DNA of 64,000 nucleotides. It comes from Opisthocomus hoazin (taxonomy: Eukaryota > Chordata > Aves > Opisthocomiformes > Opisthocomidae). The stretch spans positions 130,584,465 to 130,648,464 of the forward strand of contig NC_134414.1 in assembly GCF_030867145.1 (NCBI RefSeq), read 5' to 3'. Positions 21,537-34,849 of this stretch are shown one piece after another (position 1 is the first letter of the stretch; each line of letters begins with the position of its first letter). Made by a program: the position numbers and the translations under genes. The notes below the pieces were generated by a model. That model was not told the DNA's origin. It did not search any database and worked only from the letters and a program-made list of their open reading frames with translations.

Positions 21537-24500
21537 TATCGTGGAGTTAGAGCTAATCTGCCTTGGTGTAGGTTATACCAATACACTTGATCGCTGACAC
21601 AGCTTTGGCCGCTGCTTTTGAGCGTGCAACTTGTGCACACCCCTGAACTGTTTTGAATGGACCTGAAAATTCAGTTAAGAACTAAAAAAAAAACCCGCTG
21701 CTGTCTCAAAGCTTGTACTCTCTGGGTAGGGGCCTCATCGCCAAAGTCAGAGAGGTTGAAAGCCAGTGCCTTGGACTTCCACCACCAGCGAAACACCTAG
21801 GCTAACCACAGCCACGCATCTCCCTTTTGCTGTCCTGAGCAGAGCCCGCGCAGAGAAAAGACGCACGGGACCGGCTGTGCTGGGCTCCCCTCTGTGTGAG
21901 GCCTCCGGTAGCAGTGTCCTTGCTACGCAGAAGCAGCCGAGCCACTGCCCGAAGTCAAAGCAAATGCTCAGCGTTTGGGGGTTTCTCTGTTAAAACAGAC
22001 CTCCGTGTTTTCAGCACCTGTTTTAGTTGTAACCATGAGATTTTTCTCTCGTGTCTGGGCCCTCATACTGAGAACAGCATTTCGGTAACGGTAACACAAG
22101 TTCAGACCAAGCGAGAGATTTCGCCGCCCAGCTTTCAGCTGTTTCTGGTTTATCCTCTCTGACACAAGCTTTGTGGTCTGAGTCGTGTCACTGCAGGGCA
22201 GGGGGCTTCTGGGCCGTCCCATGAAGAGGCAGCAAGGCAGCCGAGAGGACACCTCCGGCAGAACTGCCTGTGATCAGCCCAGCAAAGCCCACACACAGCG
22301 TGAGGGAGCAGGGGCGACACCGGGCAGACGGGTTGGGGACTCTCAGCGCAGAAAAATCTGGGCCCCAAAGCTCTGTCAGAGATTTTTTTGTGTGTGCTTG
22401 CCAAGACACCCTCCCAACACCCTATGCCACCCCCTATAGCTTCATGTGTAAGTGACCTCTGCCAATCTAATCCCTGATGTAACTAGTCCCTACCTCTATA
22501 ACGTCAAAAGATGTGGCCCCACAGTTTACCCTCACATCCCAGTCCCGGGACTGGTAACAGTGCTCTTACGTGAGCTCAGTTCTGGAATCCCTGGGGCACG
22601 TACTGGAGTGAATGCTATAACTAAATGCATAAATAAATCAAGCCCAGAGAGCGGAGCTGTGCCTTCCCTGTAGAGCGGCACGTAGTCGCTCTGCCAGGCA
22701 CACAGTCCCTTGTAACCGTGAGTGAGCAACATGCCAGCTCTTGGAGCAGCCCACGGTTCAGCAGGTGTGGGAGCAGAACAAACATCTCTCTTCGGTCCGT
22801 CTCCTAAGCGGCAGCGCAGGACAAGGGTCAGCCTCTGGGTAAAGTGGCAGAGCACAAACTACTGGTAACAAGAACTTGGTTTTGCAACAGGTTTCTGAAA
22901 CAGCATAACCTTTGTGGTGTTTCTTAAACTGGAAATAAAAATAGTGGTTTACAATCCAGTTGCCTAACGCAGGTGAACATTTGCTGCAGGGACGTCGAAT
23001 GTTCCTTATTCTCCAAGGGGTGTAATCAGCCTCCCGCTGCCGACTGTGAGTCGGGGTGTGCGAACACCACACCTCTGCACCCTCGCAGCATTCCCACACA
23101 GCACGCAAACCCCTAAGCCGTCCCAGCGTAACGCTCCGTTGGATTTTAGGACAGCATCGAGAAACCCAGAGGGAAAAAAAAAGCTCAGTAACTGCTCCCC
23201 TCCTAGAGACCGTTCAGGATCAATACCTGTGTTTGCTTTAACGGTTTAGGAGAGCGCACGTCAGCAGGTTGGAAACGGTCCACGGCACGGCTTTGCTCTG
23301 AAAGCCAGTACAGAGGAGTCAGTGTTCCTTCCCTCTTTGCCATACTTGTATTGCTACATTTTTTTCCTAGACGTTGATCTCCGGGACTGATGTTCTGGGA
23401 TTAGCCTGAACTTCAAAAGGGGGCATGTATAATTCTTCATATTAAAGGAAAACTCAGACTATTTATTTAGCATACGTCTTTTGGGGCTTGCTCCTTTGAT
23501 CCGAAGAATGCCCTCAATTCTGCTTTTTTCTCCCAGGTTGTTTGATATTTAAAAGGAAAAAAAAAAAGTGGGTTGCTCCTGAGTAGATCCTTTCACGCCC
23601 TGTATATAAAGCAGCTGAAATCAGTAGAGGGGAAAAGCAACCCCAAACCCAGCAAGTGCTACAAAGCTGGTGAAGAGGATCTGGTTTCTGTACAAGTAAA
23701 CAGTTCACCTGTACGTACACCTTGTGTTTGTGGACGTTCCTCTCAACGTACTCACTGCCCTGGTTAGTCATCTTTTCTCATAAGCTGATATACCTCATTA
23801 GTTCATTAGCGCCTCGCAGCAGGAACGCACGGCTAAGGAATACACGCACCGCTGATGTCACGGTGGGTAAACAAGGAGCGGGAGGCCGCTTCCCCATAGC
23901 AAAGGGCAACGTCATATGTCACCTGGAAAGGATATGGTGTGTACATAGATGAGGTAAATAGCGCACGTTCTTGCCTCAAAATATTTTATATTCCGGTTTA
24001 GGAAGGGAGCTAGCACAGTTTCCCAGTGCTGTTAGGGAGATTCACGGTAGGTCTGAAGGGGTAAGCATCAGTTTTCCTCATGACTCCTGCTGAAGACCTT
24101 TTCCCTCCTAACTCAGGCAACCAGCCCGGGCCAAAACCTGTCATTCTGAGCCCACGTTAATTTTATTTTCTGGTGTCAGATGCAGGAGCCTGTGCTGTAA
24201 GCACAGCAGGTGAGTTAGGCTCTGCTGGTCTTTGATTTCAGTCTTCCTACCTTCCACAAACAAGAACCACTTCAGCAGCCTGTAAAATAAAACCCCTTTC
24301 TAGCAGGGACTGCAGAGCTGTCTCAGCGCAGCATTGCCACTCAACCCTTTAGTACAGAAACCAGAGGAAACTCTGCTTTATCTCAGTGAGATTTTAACCT
24401 AGAATAATACGTTTATTCAAACCGCAGTCTACCCAGGACCCTGCTTTCCTAGCCTCTCAGTTTATGTGTAGTAATGGCTAACCTAGCTAAGGTAAAGGTT

Positions 24501-27500
24501 GCCATACATCCAGGCTTCCCAAACGTGGTTTTCTGCTCAAAAACGCTGCCCAGGCAGATTTTGAAAATATACCCACTTCTTGGACATGGCAAACCAGTCA
24601 CATCTGCCAGACAGCAGATCTAAGTGGGCTGCCCAGCCCAGAAATGCCAGGTGCAGTGTCAGCACGCGTGCAGATCACCCCTGCTCTGGTTGCGTGGTGG
24701 GACCGGCACCTGCAGGAAGCCTCAGCACTGATCTGCACAGCCCTGCACAGCCTGTGAGCATGCCATCAGCTCAGGGGTGCACATTGCCACGCAGGAAAGC
24801 CCAGGCAGAAACAAGACAACCACAGTAGGAGACACTTGTACCGTGTTAACTCTGCAAAGGTCCTTGAAGGGTATGCCCTCGTCTTATGTCTTGATCTTAT
24901 TTCACTGTGTTTTCCGGTTTATAGAATTTAAATGCCTTCAGTTCAGACTTCCATTCACTAGAGAAATCCCAGCTTTCAAAACACACGGCTGTCTGACCTT
25001 GGGAAAGTCCTGAAACTCAGCTGTAGAGCTGTCCTCCATTAGTCAGACAAAAATTCAATAAACAGGAAATTTTCTCATTTAAAAAAGCACCTAAACCAAG
25101 GCAGCCAAATAAAATTTTATTATGGTAGGGGAAACGTTAGGTTGCTTCCAAGCAGTGATGTGAAAACTTTTCTGGTGCTTGGGATGAATTGCATATACTA
25201 GGGCAGGTTTTATCTTCATTTAAATGTGTACTGGGACAACATCGCTCCATCTACGGGTCAGAATTTGCTGCCACACAGGTCTCAACCACAGATGTACTAT
25301 GTCTCATAAAGGATATTGGTATCATGGAAAGGACACTAATACCACGTTCCTTCTTGCTTCTACAGACTGAAGAGTCAGCTGCTGCACATTTAGAAAGAAA
25401 CCCATGAGACTAATGACAAATTTACCGTAGTACGTAAATCATGCACGAGTTAGCATAAAACATCAAGAAAGTTGGAAGTACACTCTTTGATTTGGTGGGG
25501 CACGGTGCAAAGCTCTGTTCCCAGGCGCTGGCTCCCTCCTCCAGTTCTCAGCTGGGAAAAGACAGCGACTGAAGCCAGGTGCATCCTGTCCGACAGGACG
25601 CCGCTCTCCACAAAAGCTAGCCCATGGATGTCAAAGTTTCCTTTTAACTTCCTGCCAATTTCTGAAGAAGAAAGCGAGAGTAAAGGCAGGTCTCGTTTCT
25701 ACCTTGCGCGTTTTTGTCTCAGGAGCTTGTGACTGGGAACGCGAAAAGTCACTCGGGGGTTTCTCAGCAGCGCCATCAGGATTGAGCTTTGCTGCCCGCG
25801 AAAGCCCAGGGCTGGAAGAGAGCCCGGCCAGGCCGTCCGGGCTGCGGCAGGAGACAGAGCTGAAGGGAGGGACGGGACTCTGCCTGCCGGCCCGCTGCTC
25901 CGGGCAGCCCAGGGCTGGGAAGGGAAGCTTCCCAGTGCCCAGGAGAGCTGCTGGAAGCCCGTTTCCAGCAGCTGGCTGATGATAACGGTGATGCTATCCC
26001 AACCACCACCTCCGGGGCAGCAGCAGGGCTCTGGTGCGGGTAAGGCGGGGTGCAGGGCTGAGGCTGCTCGGCTGCCCCAGGCAGCGCAGGGTTCGGCCGG
26101 TGCCTGGTACCCGGAGGCAGAGGGCATTTCCTCCCCACGCGCCCCCTCCTCCTATCCACTGCCATCAAATGTGACGGGAAACACGTGGCTTGCTGTAAAG
26201 AAAGCCAATAAAAAGTCTGACTAGCCAAAAAGAAATCATTTGCCTCAGGATCCAAGCTGATACTGGAGTTTTGTCTGGAGCAGACATATGGCCTTCTTCC
26301 CAATGTCCCTACGTGACATTTGTCCCTGGCCTCTGGTCACCCAGTCGGGCCGAGGGAAAGCCCAAGGCATCACCTTTTCTTTGCCCCCTGTACACCTCCA
26401 GGCAAGCCACGATGTCCCAGCTGAAAATACCTGCCTTTCACCTAAAGCACTTGCAAGCTTCCCGTCCCCAGCCATACACAAGTGTCCAACGACCCCGTGG
26501 TACAAGCATGCGCCCAAATTTCAGGGGTCTGAAATCCAGACTGCGTTTCATCCTCTGCAAGGAGCTTAGTGCTGAGCTGCTGTCCCTGCCTGCCAGATGC
26601 GGGCACGGGTAATGCACCGTGGTGCTGCATAACTGACCTCATGTGGTAAGCCAGAGAAACCCTCACCAGGCGATGAAAAGAAGTTTATGGTTTGGTTTAA
26701 TAAACCCCTTGGCATAAGAACTTTTAAAGTGAAGTTTAAGTTCATTAAACTTACTTCTTTGCATTCGCACAAGCTTTTTGCTATATTACAGGAAAGTAGG
26801 CGTAGATCCCTGTTTTTATGTATGTTTCCCTGTGTTGTCCCACACTGCACCATGACAGTTCACTCCTGTCCTGTTGAAGCTGGCAGGCTTGTATGCTGAT
26901 GATGCTCTGCTATTCCAAAATTTTTCATAAGCTGCCAGTAAAGAAACTGTAATCAAGATTATACAAAACACCTCCTTCCACTAACAAAGTTTCTTCCATT
27001 CAGTGCTCTTGGAGCTTATCTTCCCATCCATCCATCCATCCATCCATCTATCCATCCATCCATCCATCCATCCATCCATCCATCCATCCATCCATCCATC
27101 CATCCATCCTAACTCTGGAAAGCTACTACATCCTTGCCTGAAAAAAGAAGATTGTTTCAGAGAGAACTGCACAAAACAGCTAAGCTATTTAGGGGTATTT
27201 TGCCCTTAGGTCCGCTGTGGGCTTTCAAAAATCCCACTGTTCATTGTGGTTTCTTCACACTTGGTTATTACCCGTTACCTTCCCGAAAGCCAGCCATTCT
27301 TCCATACCCGACCCCAAAACACACACAGACAAATATAGCACAAGCCACTTGCAAGGCTACTAGAAGTAAAAAATAATGAGAAGCCAATATTGTTCCAATC
27401 AATTGCAGATTTTCAGCAATAAAGCAAATAAAATGATAATAGTGTACCTTCATGTCGGAGGAGTGAAGTTAGAATTAGCGCTACGAAGAACCAGCCAGTT

Positions 27501-30500
27501 CTTTGCACCCCACTGGCAACAGATCCTTCCTCATGGCCACGTCTGTGTGAACGATTGAAAAGTTCCTCTGAGGTTTAACGGTATGAAATAGAGAAGCAGC
27601 ACCAAGGAAATTTTTTTTTCCCCCTCCCTCACAAAAGTCCTGCTTACTCTGGCTTTCTGGTCACAGAAAAAAAAAAAACATATTAAAAAAAAAAAAGACA
27701 ACCTTAACAACTCCCCCCACACACATTTATTACAGCTCCAGGCTGAGTACCCATGGGGCTCTTTTTATTGCAGTGGATCACACAGCGCTTATCTTTCAGC
27801 CTGGGTTACCCGGGGTGGGGGGGATGTTGTGACATGTGAGGGGAAGCGGCTGGGTGGAGGAGGAGGGTGGCGTGAGCATGGCTGCCTGGACTTTTTCTGC
27901 GCAGTGGAATTTCCCAGGCAGGGTAAGCCCTGGCGGGGACATTCCCCTGCCAAAGAGGCTGGCAGGAAACCCCGGGCTGGCGTCACGCTGCCAAAAAAGG
28001 GTCTAGAAAGCGCTGATGCGAGATTCACAGCAAGAACAACGAGAAAAGGCTGTACAACAGAGGGGTGAAGAGACACCTGCAGCTTACAGCGCGGCGGGGT
28101 TTCTTCCCTGGCAGGGTCAGGTTCTCCTCCTTGCCCACCTCGTGCTGCCTGTACAGCCGCAAGTGGCCGAGCTGCGCCCCGTCGCCCTTTTCTGTCTTGG
28201 CACTATGCGGTAACCCGGACACGCAGGCGCCCGCGTAGTCCTGCAGATTAAAAAGCAGCTCCAGCCACTGGGAGGTGGAGCAGGGCAAATGCCTCTCCTT
28301 GGTGACTGCCTGGATTTCGGTGGGATTTTGCCCTCAGAAAGGTCAGGATGAGTTTTGTGGAGGCCAGTGTCTGTCGGCGTGACAGCTCCGTACAGCCAGA
28401 AGCCTGATAAAAACTTGGGGGGAGGCTGTAAATATAATAAGGGGGGGGGAGTACTCCCCTTTGTCACAGATGTATCAGCTGTAAAATAGTCACCTGCTGC
28501 AGCAGGTATGATAACCTTCGACATGGAAGAAGTTTCCAGAATTTTCCTAGAAGGTGAGCAACTCTACCTGAATCACACTCCCTTTTCTTCTCCTTCCAGC
28601 AGTGGCACGGGCCAGGATTCGCCATGCTCATCAAACATGGTGAGCAAGGACAGGACACCCAAGTCATCTCAGAGCAAACATCCCCTTGGCTTCAGCGCCT
28701 TTCGCCACCCCTTCCCGAGCGCAGGTGATGCGTACAGTTCCCTGCGGCTGGCACCGACACGGTAAAAGCACTGAACCGCTTATCTCCCTGCCTGTTCACA
28801 GATTTCTGAAGCTTCTTTCTAGCCATGCTATAAATATCATGGGGGGTGTTCCCCCTTTGATCCCAAACTAGAGACGAAAAGAAAAGTTCACACACATTTT
28901 TGAACCATAAAAAACATGTGGCTTGACATTGGTTGTAGAAAACAGGCCAAGATGTAAGACAATTTTATTTTGTTCTGAAATATTTGAACTGTCTGTTCTC
29001 ACCATGTCAATGTGCCATAGCCTTAGAAAATAAACTGAATGTGCTGTGGGATTTAATTCTCAAAATGTGGGCAAAAGGAAGAGTTGCGGCCCCAGTGCCT
29101 CCTGCACTGCAACACAGGCGTTAAAGAAATAAAGACCCCCTCGGACCTGGCCCCCACCCTCGCCCTGCCTCAGCAAGCTGCAGGAGGGAGGCAGGACAGG
29201 ACGTCTCCTTCCCAAAGGTGATCATGTTGAAACCCTCCCCTGCGGGCAGGAAACGCTGCGTGGGCTCCATCTTCCTGTTTGCAGATGTGTTATATCACTG
29301 GAACATGTTCAACTGATCATCTTGATGGGCTCAACACTTTTCTTTGAAATAAGGGTGGTTTGTTCCAGCCGGGGCTGGTAATTGATGGTTCGCTCGCCGA
29401 AGGCCTATGGTGTCCTCAGCCTCGTCCAACACACGGCAGGACAGTGCCCAGCCGGACCCCGGTCCCGCTCTCTGCCATGACAGCTCTGGGAGCTCTCTGG
29501 GTGCCTCCACAAGGCACAAAGACCTCTCTGTGAAGAGAGGAGGCTGCAGCCCCAGAGGGACACGGGCAGCCCAGCATCATGGGCAGGAGGAGCAGCGCCC
29601 GCAGCACCAGTCAGCTCATCCAGCTTCTCCAGCCCTTTCCCTCCTTTGAATCTGGGCAGCGCAGGTTCTCGGGCTCCTAAAGCCGTGGGGACGCCTGCTA
29701 TCAGCTGTAAATGCGCCGCAGGTCAGCCCACTCCTGGGCTCCACTCACCCGTGCGAACACGCAACCCCCGCTGCGAGGAAAAGGAAAATCCAAACAGGAC
29801 GAGAAGCAAACCGAGGCAGAGCAGGGCAGAGGGACAACGCCACGGCCAGACAGCTGGTGTGTGGCAGGGCAGGATGAGAAGTCGTGGCTTCAGCCAGAAA
29901 TTAAAGCACCTACTTGCAGCAGTACTTGTTCCATAGAAGAACGGGGACAACAGAACATCAGGAAGAAATTTGTTGATGTAGAGGACCTGTGTTTCAAACA
30001 GTGGTCATGAAATCATTGGAATTGGAAGATACACGTGTTGGACACATTTTACAACAATGTAAAATAATGGTAATCTCCACCTCTTATTGGAGCTCTAGAA
30101 TATTTTTTTTTAAGGCAGTATCTTTATTCCATGAAGTACCTTTTTTTCCCTGTTTTTACTCAGCAAAGCAAAGGCAAAAAAGAGACACAGCAGAAGCAAA
30201 TAATAATAATACAAATACACAGGGCAAAATTTACAAAGGTGGAGTAGAAAGAGAAGAAACCATTAGAAGGAAGAAACAGCTAAAGACAGAAATAGCCGCC
30301 TTGCCAGCGGCAAGGGACAATTCCCAGAGAGAGCTGATTCAGGCAGAGAAAGAGGGCAGGCAGGACTGGAAAGCATGACTCACCCGGCCCAGGGAAAACC
30401 AGTCGGTAGGAAGGAGTGGAAAGAACTGAGCACAGGACAGCGAGGGGGGAAAAAACTGAATTGGTCGCGGTTCCCTCACTGCAGGTACTTTTGCCGTGCC

Positions 30501-33365
30501 CCTCACCTTGCTGAGCTCCGACGGGCACGTCCCACCTGGAAGGCTTTTTGTGAGATCCTTCAGAGTGGGCTGCCATGGCGCGGCAGAGCAGTAGTGTTTG
30601 TCATGTCACTGGGCCCGATCACTGCAAACAAACTGCAGCAGAGATTTTGAGTGAACAGGGGGAGCCCCGTCTCAAGCTGAACCAGAAAATAACGGATTTA
30701 TACAGAGGGCCCAAGCATGAGGGCATTGGGTGAGAAGCACTTGCCTGTTCTCGGAGCTGACCAGGGAAGGAAGAGAATAACAAGTGGAGGGGCAGGACAA
30801 AATGTTTGGTGGATTGCTGAACCAGGGAACACTGACTGCCATAGCATGGTTCTGCTGTCAGATCACGTGGTCCACTAAATTTTCCACGTTGCGGGAAGAT
30901 GTGATGGGAGATGGATTGTTCTATCCCAGTAAAGGTTACTCCTCTGGATCCTTTTGTGAGATAGGAAAAAAAAAATCAGATTTAAGAGAACATTTAGGGT
31001 GAAAAAGTCATCCTCTGAAGGACAGTCTTAGGGCACGCTAGAAGCTATCAATGTCTATGTCATCAACTGAATTTCATTCTAGAATGAACTCCAAGTAAAA
31101 GACCTTCATCCAGTAGTGTTCGTTCCATTTGTTTTCAAAACGCAACCATCAAGGAGTTAGAAAACAAACCACCGCCAAGACTATTACATTGTGGCTTATG
31201 CTTCTCATTGGAGAGTCATCCCAGGCTCTTTCTCCGTGCCTCAAAGCCCTCTTCTGGCCACATTCGTTAAGGATTCACGGATCTACTCAGGCCACGCCAG
31301 CTGACACAGCCAGGATGTGGGGGAGGGCACGCTGTACTTTTTCACTTGGGTTTAGTGATGTGCTCACTCTGCATCTGGGCCTCATACAAAACAAGTGACA
31401 TGCTCTTAATTCGCTAATGTCCCCCAACAAAAACCCTCTCTCCCATTCCAGGCAGAGAAGCTCCTGTGCAGCCCACCATGACAGACTCACAGAGCAGAAC
31501 GGCTTATCTCACCCCAAAAGGCTATTGAGTATGCCCACGAGAGGCTGCTAACACCAACAGTGAAGGAGGACGTGGTAATCTGGACAGGATTTTAGAGAGT
31601 CAGCGCCCAGATACGAGCGGGATTCCCTTACGTGAGAGTTCAGACCCAGGCGACACGCACCGCGTTGAAATTAACGTTTCAGGAAAGACTCTGGGATCCA
31701 GATTCCAGGAAATACTCAGAGATCCAGATTCGGGGAGATAATAAAACATTTCCTCGACCTCAAATGGATTGGTCCTGTGTTGTAAGATGGCTAATTCTGG
31801 AAGTGACACAACACCTTGCTAACTGGGGATGCAGTGCTAAACCACGGGACGAGCACAAGAAGCCCCACCCCAACGGGACCAGAAACCGTGCAGTCCTGGC
31901 TCTTCGCCAGCCCCGGCGAGCCTCCTATCCCTCTGCCTGGCGATACGAGGAAGGAGCCCCTGCCCTGCCAAGCCCCCATGCCATCCCAGGCACGTTACAC
32001 ACCTTCCCTGCGTCACCACAGGTTCTGAACAGCACGCAGCGCACGATGAAAGCCTGCCTGTGCGCTCCTCCTTATTCTGGTTATAAATTTTTTGTTTTAA
32101 AAAGTTCCCCACCTATGTTATCTGCCATGCCTACAAATATGTGAGAACCCAATATACGTGGCTTAGAACCAGCTGTAAGCAGCAAGCTTGGAACAGTACC
32201 TAACACGGGATCGCTGTGACATCACTGTTGGAGAGGGTGTAGAGGAAGAGGTAGGTGAGGAATCCTTTTTTGACAGTTTTAGAGAAATATATGTAGGTGT
32301 ATTTCAGAGCGCTGTATCAGGAGCGACTCTGTCTCACATGATTGATAGAGCCTTTGAAGCCTCCACATGACCAAATCCCCAACCTTCTTCCTCTCCCTGG
32401 TGTCGCAGAGCAAGACCTTCACACTCTGTCCTTCCGTCGACCCCATCCTACCCTTTCTGCTTCCCTTCTCTTTCCTACCCCTCGCTCCCATTTCCCCTCT
32501 GAGCATGCCAAGGGCCTGATCTCACACCACACTGGAAAGCAGCTCATGCTTTGCAGCCTCTCCCATCCACTTCTGGTTCAGTGAAGGCTGCTGTAGGTGG
32601 GAAACAACGGCAGAACAAGTAACTTTCTGTTTCCAGAGCAAAACACTGGGAATAAGGGACTTTGCCTTTGCCCTGTTACCCATGGCTGCCGGGGCATTGC
32701 TGAGAGCAGCCTGGGGCGTGAACTCAGCTCTCGGTTTTAGAGGGACATCAGAGCAGCACCCTCGGGCACACTACCGGCCGTTGCCCCCTACCCGGCCTCC
32801 TTCAGCGGCCACCATCAAATGAGGCAGGGAACAGAAAAACAGAGCAAACGCTTAGGAATACTGCCTCAGCACACTCTCTTCTAGTTTCCAGGAATTTGTA
32901 GTTCAGGGATTTTTCCCAGTGAAACAGACTATTTTTGGCTATACACATAGGAAACCAGCACACAGGGCAATGCACCCCGCTTATATCTTCTCCAGCTGCA
33001 AATCCTGGCTGCAGCCAAACTCCAAGCCAGCTGCCATGCAGCTGTCCCCCGACCCCTCCACCCCGGCCCTGCAGCCGGCCCCGCAGGCTGCGCCTGCAGC
33101 CACGCTCTGCTCACCCTCTGGCCCTCCAGACACAGCTCTCGTGGTCGGGCGGCAGCGGGCACGCAGCCTCGTGCTGCCCAGGGTGCCCTGCAGCCCTCCA
33201 GCACGAGGAGCAACTTACAGAACAGATCTCTCCTCTATTTTTCTTCCATTATTTAGAGTAAAAAACTGTTCATAAGCTAGAGAAGCAACGACCACACTGC
33301 ATCTCCTCTGTTCTTCACACTGCTTTTTTAAATGAAGCAGCTGAAGCATTTCCCGTTGGCTGCTT
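21537..33365. other. Intergenic DNA between NFKBIZ and NXPE3
   Basis: No gene or transposon could be supported across about 11.8 kb, apart from the CCAT microsatellite near 27 kb. GC-rich patches at about 25.70-26.15 kb, 27.8-28.3 kb, 29.1-29.9 kb and 33.0-33.2 kb stand out from AT-richer surroundings. They carry only short overlapping frames on both strands. A near-consensus kappa-B site lies at 25,002-25,011. Two imperfect copies of an 18-bp gatccagattc-containing unit occur at about 31,690-31,730. These patches could be enhancers, but the sequence alone does not show it. Confidence 0.55.
27023..27109. repeat. (CCAT)n tetranucleotide microsatellite
   Basis: About 21 copies of CCAT/CATC run with a single interruption (ctat near 27,049). 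The array produces apparent Ile-His-Pro-Ser and Trp-Met-Asp-Gly repeat peptides in overlapping frames, which are not genes. It is likely length-polymorphic. Confidence 0.97.
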
Positions 33366-34493
33366 GAGTTGGATGCCGTTTCCCACAGCATCCTCCTGGA
33401 GAAACTAGCTGCCCATGGTTTGGATGGGTGTACTCTTCACTGGATAAAGATCTGGCTGGATGGCTGAGCGCAGAGAGTGGTGGTGAATGGAGTTAAATCC
33501 AGTCGGTGGCTGGTCATGAGTGGTATTCCCCAGGGCTCAGGTTTGGGTCGGGTCTTGTTTAACATCTTTATCAATGATCTGGATGAGGGGATTGAGTGCT
33601 CCCTCAGCAAGTTTGCAGATGACACCAAGCTGGGTGGGACTGTCAATCTGCTCCAGGGTAGGAGGGCTCTGCAGAGGGATCTGGACAGACTGGATCGATG
33701 GGCTGAGGCCAACTGTATGAGGTTCAATAAGGCCAAATGCCAGGTCCTGCACTTGGGTCACAACAACCCCATGCAACGCTACAGGCTTGGGGAGGAGTGG
33801 CTGGAAAGCTGCCTGGCGGAAAAGGACCTGGGGGTGTTGGTCAACAGCCAGCTGAACAGGAGCCGGCAGAGTGCCCAGGTGGCCAAGAAGGCCAACAGTA
33901 TCCTGGCTTCTATCAGGAATAGTCTGGCCAGCAGGAGGAGGGAGGTGATCGTGCTCCTGCACTCGGCACTGGTGAGGCCACACCTCGAGTATTGTGTTCA
34001 GTTTTGGGCCCCTCACTACAAGAAGGACATTGAGGTGCTGGAGTGTCCAGAGAAGGGCAACGAGGCTGGTGATGGGTCTGGAGAACAAGTCTTATGAGGG
34101 GCGGTTGAGGGAACTGGGGCTGTTTAGTCTGGAGAAGAGGAGGCTGAGGGGGCACCTTATTGCTCTCTACAGCTACCTGAAAGGAGGTTGTAGTGAGGCA
34201 GGTGTTGGTCTCTTCTCCCAAGTAACCAGCAATAGGACGAGAGAAGATGGCCTCAAGTTGCATCAGGGGAGGTTTAGATTGGATATTAGGAAAAATTTCT
34301 TCACTGAAAGAGTTGTAAAGCATTGGAACAGGCTGCCCAGGGAAGTGGTGGAGTGACCATCCCTGGAGGTGTTCAAAAAACATGTAGATACAGGACATGG
34401 TTTAGCAGGCATGGTGGTGTTGGGTTGACAGTTGGACTTCATGATCTTAGAAGTCTTTTCCAACCTTAATGATTCTGTTCTATTCTATTCTAG
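33366..34493 (+). mobile_element. CR1 LINE, about 1.1-kb copy with reverse-transcriptase part
   Basis: A 5'-truncated CR1 that enters within the reverse-transcriptase domain. An open stretch at 33,477-34,097 keeps the PQGS block and the palm motif FADD (the YXDD-equivalent active site) and then runs to the C-terminal region. The frame is broken near 34,050 and continues in another frame to about 34,356. The 3' end is gattctgttctattctattcta, a variant of the CR1 tail. It therefore belongs to a different CR1 subfamily from the copies ending in ATTCTGTG. It inserted about 375 bp beyond the inferred NXPE3 3' end. Confidence 0.92.
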
Positions 34494-34849
34494 AAGCCCT
34501 CAAAGAAGGAAGCCTAGATTACTTACAAGCTTTTATTATGTGTCAGGCCTGATACACTGACAACAGGAGACATCAGCGTGCTTCAGCGCCAGGTCTCATG
34601 CCAGGCTTGTGCTGCTTGCACAGATCACTCCCCTCCAAATACACATTGTTACGGGAAAACAAAAAAAACACCTTCTGAAGTGATTTTAATCTATAACCAT
34701 AGTGTGAAACTTCTACCCAACACACAGCACAAAAATCTAATAGGTGAAATTAAGGAAACTACTATGCAACTATAAGTAGAAATTATGTGGCGTTACAGCA
34801 AACAAGATAAGCTGAGACTAAATCAGATGAAACAGTTTAAGTAAACTTG

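Noticed and set aside
27003-27209. Repeat-peptide frames (His-Pro-Ser-Ile and Trp-Met-Asp-Gly)
   Set aside because: They are translations of the CCAT microsatellite.
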